Shown piece after piece: positions 1 to 5,751 of a DNA stretch of 23,236 bases. Under the pieces are notes generated by a model. That model did no database searches. It was not told where the DNA came from and saw nothing but the letters and a program-made list of their open reading frames with translations. Within the stretch, counting starts at the first letter, position 1. Each line of letters opens with the position of its first letter. A program made the position numbers and the translations under genes. The stretch covers positions 1 through 23,236 of the forward strand of contig NZ_CALIMQ010000251.1 of NCBI RefSeq assembly GCF_938045535.1, read 5' to 3'. The DNA comes from an uncultured Campylobacter sp. (GTDB taxonomy: Bacteria; Campylobacterota; Campylobacteria; Campylobacterales; Campylobacteraceae).

Positions 1-62
1 CTTGCATGTGTTAAGCACGCCGCCAGCGTTCGTCCTGAGCCAGGATCAAACTCTCTATTTAA
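1..62 (-). rRNA. 16S ribosomal RNA, 5' end only (partial)
   Basis: The reverse complement of the first bases contains AGAGTTTGATCCTGGCTCAG, the universal sequence near the 5' end of bacterial 16S rRNA, followed by the conserved GACGAACGCTGGCGGCGTG stretch. The gene runs leftward off the window, so only about the first 60 nt are present. The exact mature 5' end is estimated (about 60-65). Upstream lies a leader of about 110 nt and two tandem promoters. No other rRNA or tRNA is visible here. Confidence 0.97.
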
Positions 63-179
63 AGTTTGTCTGCTCTCGCTGACTTTTTTACACCTAAATT
101 ATTGTTTCTCTTTGTACTCTCAAAGTTCTTATCACTGTTTACTTTTCTTGGTTCGTGTCACTCTTGTTGCGACCTTATC

Positions 180-208
180 ATTATATCACTATTATTTTCG
201 TTTGTCAA
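180..208 (-). promoter_or_regulatory. rRNA promoter P2, sigma70 -35/-10
   Basis: On the minus strand TTGACA (208-203) is followed after exactly 17 bp by TATAAT (185-180). Both hexamers match the sigma70 consensus perfectly. Transcription would start near 173, about 110 nt before the 16S gene. A full-consensus -35 is unusual in Campylobacter, whose promoters mostly lack a conserved -35, and fits a very strong rRNA promoter. The start site is inferred. Confidence 0.85.
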
Positions 209-295
209 CACTTTTTTATCTTTTTTTTGCCTTCAAACCTTTTAAAACTTATATTATGATAACTTATTATTATGCCGCTCTTTAAGTGCCTTAAT

Positions 296-324
296 ATTAT
301 ATCAGCCTTCGTCCTATCAGTCAA
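296..324 (-). promoter_or_regulatory. rRNA promoter P1, upstream tandem promoter
   Basis: On the minus strand TTGACT (324-319) and TATAAT (301-296) are separated by 17 bp, giving a second near-consensus sigma70 promoter about 116 bp upstream of P2 in the same direction. Transcription would start near 289. Tandem promoters are common for rRNA operons in other bacteria. Use of this one is inferred from sequence alone. Confidence 0.7.
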
Positions 325-462
325 TACCTTTTTGTCATATTTTTAAGTTTTTTTATAAAATTTTTATATAATAAAATTTATTTACTTGATAATATTAAAT
401 TTTATCATTTTTTAAATTTAGTATGTTATCATCGCGCCTTATTTTTTGATAAAGGAGAAAAA

Positions 463-747
463 ATGGCTGTAAAAATCACCGATATTTGCATTAGCTGTGG
501 CTCATGCATCGACGAGTGCCCGGTAAATGCGATCGTGGACGATAGCGATAATCCAAGCGGCGAGGATAGCTACTACGTATATGCCGATAAATGCGTCGAG
601 TGCGTCGGCTACAATGACGAGCCGGCTTGTGCTGGCGCCTGTCCGACCGACGGCTGTATCGTCTGGAGCGACATCGTAGCGGGTCAACCTAGCAGGGATA
701 GTATAGGTGCGGATCTACGCAGCGGAGATACCCCGGTATTTGCCTAG
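463..747 (+). CDS. fdxA: 2[4Fe-4S] ferredoxin, Alvin/YfhL type (FdxA)
   Basis: This is a 94-residue soluble electron carrier. The first cluster motif has Cys9, 12, 15 and 19 (CxxCxxCxxxCP). The second has Cys44, 47, 56 and 60, with the long x8 spacing between its second and third Cys that marks the Chromatium (Alvin) class of low-potential 2[4Fe-4S] ferredoxins. There is an extra Cys65 and a 30-residue C-terminal tail. The start is well supported by AAAGGAGAAAAA just before ATG. It precedes ndk, as I recall for C. jejuni fdxA (from memory), but here it is divergent from a 16S rRNA gene. The electron donor and acceptor are unknown. A strong stem-loop follows, so it is probably transcribed alone. 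Confidence 0.92.
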   Translation: MAVKITDICISCGSCIDECPVNAIVDDSDNPSGEDSYYVYADKCVECVGYNDEPACAGACPTDGCIVWSDIVAGQPSRDSIGADLRSGDTPVFA

Positions 748-751
748 CAGA

Positions 752-783
752 TAAAATTCCGCGATCAAATGCGCGGAATTTTA
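752..783 (+). terminator. stem-loop after fdxA, probable terminator
   Basis: A perfect inverted repeat (TAAAATTCCGCG at 752-763, CGCGGAATTTTA at 772-783) forms a 12-bp stem around an 8-nt loop, directly after the fdxA stop. The T run is only four bases and is part of the stem, so termination is likely but not certain. Confidence 0.7.
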
Positions 784-823
784 ATTCATTCAATCCTTAA
801 ATAAATTTTAACCTATTTTTCGA

Positions 824-829
824 TACAAT
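824..829 (+). promoter_or_regulatory. candidate -10 box for ndk
   Basis: TACAAT, preceded by a T-rich stretch, lies 26 bases before the ndk start and downstream of the fdxA stem-loop. There is no recognisable -35, which is normal for Campylobacter sigma70 promoters. It would drive the ndk-to-fabH run. Inferred from sequence only. Confidence 0.45.
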
Positions 830-854
830 CCGCCTTTCACTTTAAGGAGATTAT

Positions 855-1268
855 ATGCAGCAAACGCTTTCTATTATTAAGCCTGATGCCGTTAAAAAGG
901 GTGTTATCGGCAAAATTATCGATCGTTTCGAAAGCCACGGACTAAGAATCGCGGCGGCTAAAAAATTATGCCTAAGCGCCGAAGATGCGGGTAAATTTTA
1001 TGAAATTCACAAGGATCGCCCTTTTTACAAGGATCTGATTGAGTTTATGACTAGCGGCCCGGTGGTCGTAATGGTGCTAGAAGGCGATGATGCCGTAGCT
1101 AAAAATCGTGCGCTAATGGGCGCTACCGATCCGAAAAAAGCGGATAAAGGCACTATCAGAGCGGACTTTGCGGACAGCATCGACGCTAACGCCGTTCACG
1201 GCAGCGACAGCTTAGAAAACGCAAAAACCGAGATCGCATTTTTCTTTGCAAAAAGAGAAATTTGCTAA
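855..1268 (+). CDS. ndk: nucleoside diphosphate kinase
   Basis: Cytosolic enzyme that transfers the gamma-phosphate of ATP to nucleoside diphosphates through a phosphohistidine intermediate, balancing (d)NTP pools. The protein is 137 residues, the usual length. It begins with the typical QTLSIIKPDAV strand and ends with the active-site motif NAVHGSDS, in which His115 is the phosphorylated residue. The start is supported by TAAGGAG nine bases upstream. It begins a tight block: the DUF177 gene follows after 9 bp, then rpmF, plsX and fabH. I see nothing odd in the protein. Confidence 0.97.
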   Translation: MQQTLSIIKPDAVKKGVIGKIIDRFESHGLRIAAAKKLCLSAEDAGKFYEIHKDRPFYKDLIEFMTSGPVVVMVLEGDDAVAKNRALMGATDPKKADKGTIRADFADSIDANAVHGSDSLENAKTEIAFFFAKREIC

Positions 1269-1277
1269 GAGTGCCGC

Positions 1278-1631
1278 GTGAAGATCGCTTTTGCTAAAAT
1301 TTCCGCCGCGCCCGTGCCGTTTGAAATTTCGCAAGACAGGCTTAAGCTCAGCGGAAATTTAAAACGAAAAGACTCTAAGTTTATCGAGTGCAAGGGCAAA
1401 ATTAAGGGTAAAATTCCATACATTTGCGATCGCTGCGGCAAAGAATTTGATCTTGACGTAAATGAGAGCGTAAATTTGCTTTTAAGCGAAGGCGTTTTTA
1501 ATGACGAAAGGCACGAAAGCTTGGACGTTATGGAGTTTTTCGGCGCCGAAGTTGATCTGGATGAAATTTTAAGAAGCGAAACGGAAGCTTTCAAAAGCGA
1601 CTATTTTTATTGCGAAGAATGCAAGAACTAA
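1278..1631 (+). CDS. DUF177 family protein (YceD-like)
   Basis: A 117-residue member of the YceD/DUF177 family, named mainly from its position directly before rpmF-plsX-fabH (the same arrangement as E. coli yceD-rpmF-plsX-fabH) and from its cysteines. E. coli YceD affects 23S rRNA accumulation; the role here is inferred. Two CxxC pairs are visible (Cys50/53 and Cys112/115), able to bind one zinc ion. The middle is acidic. Translation begins at a GTG, 9 bp after ndk; no good ribosome binding site is visible, so it may be translationally coupled to ndk. An out-of-frame GTG lies 7 bp upstream and is not the start. Confidence 0.8.
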   Translation: MKIAFAKISAAPVPFEISQDRLKLSGNLKRKDSKFIECKGKIKGKIPYICDRCGKEFDLDVNESVNLLLSEGVFNDERHESLDVMEFFGAEVDLDEILRSETEAFKSDYFYCEECKN

Positions 1632-1649
1632 ATTTATAAAGGAGAAAAA

Positions 1650-1796
1650 ATGGCAGTTCCAAAGCGAAGAGTTAGTAAAACTCGTGCGGCGAAAAGACGC
1701 ACTCACTACAAAGTGACCCTTCCGATTCCCGTCAAAGATAAAGACGGAAGCTGGAAAATTCCGCATAGAATAAACAAAACTACGGGCGAATATTAA
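1650..1796 (+). CDS. rpmF: 50S ribosomal protein L32 (zinc-free form)
   Basis: A 48-residue ribosomal protein of the large subunit. The protein begins MAVPKRRVSKTRAAKRRTHY, the diagnostic basic N-terminus of L32, and ends with PHRINKTTGEY. It has no cysteine, so it is the C-minus type that does not bind zinc, as I recall for other Campylobacter. A strong AAAGGAG ribosome binding site precedes the ATG. It sits between the DUF177 gene (18 bp) and plsX (4 bp), the widespread rpmF-plsX-fabH arrangement that links ribosome and lipid synthesis genes. Confidence 0.97.
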   Translation: MAVPKRRVSKTRAAKRRTHYKVTLPIPVKDKDGSWKIPHRINKTTGEY

Positions 1797-1800
1797 TCCG

Positions 1801-2793
1801 ATGATTTCCGTTGCTATAGACGCGATGGGCGGTGATTTCGGCTGCGAGCCGATAATAAACGGAGTCGTAGATGCGCTGCGAGAGCGTAAATTTAATGCGT
1901 TTTTGGTAGGCGACGAAGCGCAAATCAAGCCTTTTATTCCACAAGATCAAGGCTTTGAGAAATATATTACTTACGTAGCTGCAAGCGAAGTCTTTGAGAT
2001 GAAAGAGGGCGCAACCGATGCTCTCAAACGCAAAGAGAGCAGCATCTTTAAAGCGGTCGATCTAGTAAAAGACGGCACTTGCAAAGCCGTGGTATCGGCA
2101 GGACATAGCGGCGCTACGATGAGCCTTGCTACGCTTCGCATAGGAAGGCTCAAAGGTATCTTGCGCCCGGCGATTGCTACGCTGATGCCAAATTCCATAG
2201 GCGGTCGCACGCTTGTGCTAGATGTGGGCGCTTATGTGGATTGTAAGCCTGAGAATTTGTTTCAATTTGCGATTATGGGCGAAGCATATGCCAAGGAGAT
2301 TATGGGTTTAAACGCACCACGCATCGGCTTATTATCCAACGGCGAGGAGGATAGTAAAGGCAACGAGGTAACAAAAGAAACCTTTCATATGCTTAAGAAG
2401 ATGCAAAATTTTATCGGTAATGTCGAAGGCAATCAAATTTTTGACGGCTCCGTGGATGTCGTAGTTTGCGACGGATTTATCGGTAACATTATGCTAAAAT
2501 CCAGCGAAGGCGTCGCGAGCGCTATCGGCAAACTTATTAAAAACGAAACTAAAAAATCCCCGATCGCCATCGCAGGCTCCATCTTGATGAAACGCGTCTT
2601 TAAAATTATCAAAAAAAGTACGGATTATGATGAATATGGCGGTGCGCCGCTTTTAGGCGTCAAAGAATGCGTCATCATAAGCCATGGCAAAAGCACCCCG
2701 AAAGCCGTTAAAAACGCGATCTTTCAAGCGCTTAAATTTGCAGATTCTAAAATCAACTCCGCGATAGAAAGCGAAATTTCTTCAAACGAATAG
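1801..2793 (+). CDS. plsX: phosphate acyltransferase PlsX
   Basis: Peripheral membrane enzyme that converts acyl-ACP and phosphate to acyl-phosphate, the acyl donor for PlsY in phosphatidic acid synthesis. It is 330 residues, normal length. The N-terminus reads MISVAIDAMGGDFG, the hallmark of the family, followed by the SAGHSGATM segment near residue 100 and VVVCDGFIGNIMLKSSEG around 220-237. Only 4 bp separate it from the rpmF stop and there is no clear ribosome binding site, so it probably depends on coupling to rpmF. FabH follows after 8 bp. Its partner PlsY is encoded at 8053, in a separate transcription unit. Confidence 0.96.
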   Translation: MISVAIDAMGGDFGCEPIINGVVDALRERKFNAFLVGDEAQIKPFIPQDQGFEKYITYVAASEVFEMKEGATDALKRKESSIFKAVDLVKDGTCKAVVSAGHSGATMSLATLRIGRLKGILRPAIATLMPNSIGGRTLVLDVGAYVDCKPENLFQFAIMGEAYAKEIMGLNAPRIGLLSNGEEDSKGNEVTKETFHMLKKMQNFIGNVEGNQIFDGSVDVVVCDGFIGNIMLKSSEGVASAIGKLIKNETKKSPIAIAGSILMKRVFKIIKKSTDYDEYGGAPLLGVKECVIISHGKSTPKAVKNAIFQALKFADSKINSAIESEISSNE

Positions 2794-2801
2794 GAAAACG
2801 A

Positions 2802-3800
2802 ATGCAAAAAGCCTCGATGATCTCAATCGCAGCATACGCGCCGAGCCAAATTTTAACCAATTTCGATCTTGAAAAGATGGTTGAAACGACTGATGAATGG
2901 ATCGTCAAGCGAACTGGCATTCATGAACGCCGTATCGCGAAGGGCGAAACCACTAGTGATCTAGGCGTGAAAGCGGCTTTAAAGGCGATCGAGCGTAGCG
3001 GCCTACAAAAAAACAAGATCGATACAATAATATGCGCCACGATCTCGCCCGATTATTTCTGTATGCCCTCGACCGCGTGCGTCATCGCGGATAAGTTGGG
3101 TTTGAGCTTCGGCATCACGGCGTTTGATATAAATGCCGCCTGTACGGGCTTCATCTATCTTTTAGAGCTCGCAAAATCCCTCATCGAAAGCGGCGCTAAA
3201 AAACACGTGTTGATAATCGGTACGGAAAAGCTAAGTTCGATAGTCGATTGGAGCGACCGTGCTACGTGCATACTTTTCGGCGACGGTGCGGGCGCTGCGG
3301 TTATCGCGGCACGCGACGATAATGAAATCATCGACGTTCATACCGCTAGCGATGGCAGCAAGGGCGATCTTCTCATCACCGCAGCCCCTGGTAGCGTCAA
3401 TCCACTCAGCCAAAAAATCATCGACGAAAAGCTAGGCTTCATGCAGATGGCGGGGCGCGAGGTCTTTAAAATCGCGGTACCGACGCTCAGTAACGACGTC
3501 GTGGAGATTTTGGTGAAAAATAAAATTTCGCCCGAGCAGGTCGATCTTTTCATCCCGCATCAGGCAAATTTGCGCATTATCGAGGCGGTCAAGGCTAGAC
3601 TGGAATTTAGCGATGAGCAGTGCGTGCTTACGATCGGCAAATACGGCAACACGAGCTCGGCGTCGATCCCGATGGCAATAAATGACGCTTACGAGAGCGG
3701 CAGGCTCAAAAATGGCTCGCTTATGCTTTTGGACGCGTTCGGCGGCGGTTTTACGTGGGGTAGTGCGCTTTTAAAATTCGGCGGTAAGAGCATAAACTAG
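2802..3800 (+). CDS. fabH: beta-ketoacyl-ACP synthase III
   Basis: Cytosolic thiolase-fold enzyme that condenses acetyl-CoA with malonyl-ACP to start fatty acid synthesis. It has 332 residues. The Cys-His-Asn triad is intact: Cys114 in NAACTGF, His253 in IPHQANLR and Asn283 in KYGNTSSASIP. The TTDEWIVKRTGI segment (29-40) and C-terminal DAFGGGFTWGSALL are typical. The ATG at 2802 follows a weak GGAAAA site; an internal Met6 is possible, but I recall C. jejuni FabH starting with the same extra five residues. It is the last gene of the ndk-to-fabH block. No strong terminator is visible directly after it. Confidence 0.96.
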   Translation: MQKASMISIAAYAPSQILTNFDLEKMVETTDEWIVKRTGIHERRIAKGETTSDLGVKAALKAIERSGLQKNKIDTIICATISPDYFCMPSTACVIADKLGLSFGITAFDINAACTGFIYLLELAKSLIESGAKKHVLIIGTEKLSSIVDWSDRATCILFGDGAGAAVIAARDDNEIIDVHTASDGSKGDLLITAAPGSVNPLSQKIIDEKLGFMQMAGREVFKIAVPTLSNDVVEILVKNKISPEQVDLFIPHQANLRIIEAVKARLEFSDEQCVLTIGKYGNTSSASIPMAINDAYESGRLKNGSLMLLDAFGGGFTWGSALLKFGGKSIN

Positions 3801-4733
3801 CGCTTTTTAAATTTTATTATCTTTGAATTTCGCCATATTTAAAAGTTAAATTCTAAGCTTATTTACAAAACTAATTTCAAGTTTATATTTATTCTGAGTT
3901 AGGTTTCAAAATTTTAAAATGAAGCGTTTGCGATTGAAAACATATTATAATCTTGCGCAGTTAACATATCGGCTTCTGCGTGAGATAGTAAAACGACGTT
4001 AGTCTTAGGTCTGCTGCTTTTTGGTGGCGGGCTTTTAGAATATAAAAGAAATCAAATATGCGATAGCTTAAATGGGCGTTAATTTCAGGCGATTCTGCAT
4101 TAACGGCTTTTAATTAGCTGCAAAGCTCGGCAAGTATTTTTATGGCGGCGTATGGTGGATCTTTTGAGCGACCTACACATAGGCTGTAGAATAAAATTCA
4201 AATACCAAAACGCTCACAACAGTAAGCATCAAATTGCCTTAGATTTGAAATTTAGCATAAACGCCGGTAAATTTAAATCAAATACTACGAATGGAATAAT
4301 AAAGGACGCTATGCCATGAGCGAAGAGGCGTCGTATTATAGGGCGTTAAAATCTCCAGCTATCTCCCGTTATACAATATACATTTATCCCTGTGTAGATA
4401 GTGGATGACGGAGGACGCGGTCGCGTCAGCTGCAGACTAAAGCGGTCAATGCACTTAGCTTTAGTGTGAAAGCTACAGCGATTTATAGGTTTGATGATAT
4501 GCCTAGCTCAATGTCATTGTAAGCATTGGGAAATTTTAGCACGAAATATCATCTTGCAGTTACGGACGACAGGTATTAAAGCATATTATTAAGGCAATTT
4601 TTTATAAATTTTAAGTTCAAATTCCATTCGGATAAAATTTCGATTATTTTTTAAAAAGCGATCCGAAATTATCTAAAATTCCTCCGCTAGCTTGGACTAT
4701 CTAGCGTTTTGTTCGTGCGCTCGGTTTAAAATT
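3801..4733. other. gene-poor region with decayed coding traces
   Basis: About 930 bp with no intact gene. A plus-strand frame at 4277-4579 is protein-like but broken by two in-frame stops (listed separately). On the minus strand, 4260-3961 carries two frames with protein-like stretches, one ending at 3961 and another ending near 3917, both interrupted. A weak stem-loop, CGCTAG/CTAGCG (4685-4690 and 4701-4706) followed by four Ts, could end plus-strand transcripts. No tRNA, IS end or riboswitch was recognised. The likely explanation is a gene or genes lost by mutation. Confidence 0.5.
4277..4579 (+). pseudogene. decayed ORF of unknown family
   Basis: One reading frame stays protein-like from 4277 to the stop at 4577-4579, but carries an in-frame TGA at 4406-4408 and a TAA at 4520-4522. 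The first part, with an ATG at 4316, reads MSEEASYYRALKSPAISRY and continues to VDSG before the TGA. The middle part includes LSFSVKATAIYRFDDMP, and the last part LGNFSTKYHLAVTDDRY. The retained amino-acid bias across both stops suggests a recently inactivated gene. I do not recognise the family. A chance frame in AT-rich DNA, or a single 30-residue peptide at 4316-4408, remain possible. Confidence 0.35.
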
Positions 4734-5657
4734 TTAAATAACGTAAAATCCCAAATTCTCGTGCTTAAGGATAATTTTTCTGATCTCTTTTAGTAAGCTG
4801 AGCGAGGCTTCGATTTCGACGCGGCGGGTGCTTACGCTCTCGACGTTTGCGCCTACGCTTACACCTTTTGCGAGGGCGTATTTGTAGATGAAATCAAACA
4901 TCTCCGCGCACAGCGCTGTTGAACTTTGTAAGATATCGACGCTGCTTTGCAGCCGTTGCTGCAAAAAATCTGGCACCGAGATGCCAAGCCACTTCATAAA
5001 CTCAAGCGTCTTTAGGCTGCCGCACGGCGTGAAAGTAAAGATTATCGGCACCTTTTTGCACTCCAAAGCAGCGTAATCGTCGATGAAATCTTTGGCGTTT
5101 TGTACATTATAAACCGCCTGAGTGATAAAAAATTCGCACCCGTCCGCAGTCTTTTCTGCGATTTTTAGGTGCTCGTCGCGGCTCTTTTCATGGCGTTCAG
5201 GAATGCAGATGCCGCCTAGGCAAAGATGCGGCGCCACGAGTCGCTTGAGCTCATAGGCGCAGCTTAGATGCAGTTTGCATTCTTCGTTTTTAGAGCTCGC
5301 CCCCACGAAAACGCCCAGTCCGCTTGCGGCATGCCTTAGAATTTCGCAAAATTCCGCTTCGTCATATTTGCCTACCGCGCGGTAGATGATCGCTTCTTTA
5401 TCGGTATGTAGATACTGCGTGTAGTAGCGTGCAGGATCGATCGTATGCACAAAAGGGAAGGTCCGCTCATCTTTTGTGCGCGCGCTTTCGTCTTGTAGAT
5501 CGTAGATAACGATACCGTCGCATTCACATTCGCTTAGGCGTTGCGACCACGCCGTACCTAGTCGCTCGAGCTCGTCTTGAGAGGACGTGATTTTAGGCGG
5601 GACGATGCCATAGAGCAAAATTCCGCTTTTTCCGTTTCTAATTTTTTCTTTTAACAC
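4734..5657 (-). CDS. methylenetetrahydrofolate reductase-like protein
   Basis: A 307-residue cytosolic protein with the layout of the MTHFR (MetF) TIM-barrel family. It has an N-terminal GIVPPKITSS strand, a TFPFVHTIDPARYY segment (67-80), a C-terminal-half FFITQAVYNV strand, and IIFTFTPCGSLKTLEFMKWLGI, where the FTFTP..S..TLEFMKWLGI block resembles MTHFR homologues. Canonical MetF reduces 5,10-methylene-THF to 5-methyl-THF with FAD. This one lacks the usual SFEFFPPK start and is a divergent type, so substrate and cofactor are uncertain. Translation starts at a GTG with AAGGAA upstream; an out-of-frame ATG lies between them. It stands alone, divergent from the HerA-like gene, with no metE or metH nearby. 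Confidence 0.7.
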   Translation of the reverse strand: MLKEKIRNGKSGILLYGIVPPKITSSQDELERLGTAWSQRLSECECDGIVIYDLQDESARTKDERTFPFVHTIDPARYYTQYLHTDKEAIIYRAVGKYDEAEFCEILRHAASGLGVFVGASSKNEECKLHLSCAYELKRLVAPHLCLGGICIPERHEKSRDEHLKIAEKTADGCEFFITQAVYNVQNAKDFIDDYAALECKKVPIIFTFTPCGSLKTLEFMKWLGISVPDFLQQRLQSSVDILQSSTALCAEMFDFIYKYALAKGVSVGANVESVSTRRVEIEASLSLLKEIRKIILKHENLGFYVI

Positions 5658-5715
5658 TTGCCATTCCTTGATTTTTCGCGCATTTTAGCAAATTTAAATT
5701 TAAAAATTTAAATGA

Positions 5716-5721
5716 TATAAT
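5716..5721 (+). promoter_or_regulatory. -10 box for the HerA-like gene
   Basis: A perfect TATAAT sits 30 bases before the ATG at 5752, in the 94-bp divergent region between the two genes. Transcription would start near 5728. There is no clear -35. The ribosome binding site AAGGAA follows at about 5742. Confidence 0.55.
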
Positions 5722-5751
5722 GCCGCACAAATTGCAAATTTAAGGAACGCA

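Larger units (their letters stand above)
63..462. other. intergenic region between 16S rRNA and fdxA
   Basis: This AT-rich divergent region holds the rRNA leader (about 62-173) and promoters P2 and P1 on the minus strand. Near the plus-strand gene it has a possible -10 (TATAAT at 367-372), and the fdxA ribosome binding site AAAGGAG lies at 451-457. No coding sequence or tRNA is visible. Which -10 serves fdxA is unclear, because several AT-rich candidates exist between 360 and 430. Confidence 0.6.

Noticed and set aside
386..399. FNR-like site TTGATAATATTAAA before fdxA
   Set aside because: Only the first half matches the TTGAT-N4-ATCAA consensus in very AT-rich DNA.
3919..4002. 27-codon plus-strand frame starting MKRLRLKTYY
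   Set aside because: Very short, no ribosome binding site, in a decayed region; no support beyond an ATG.
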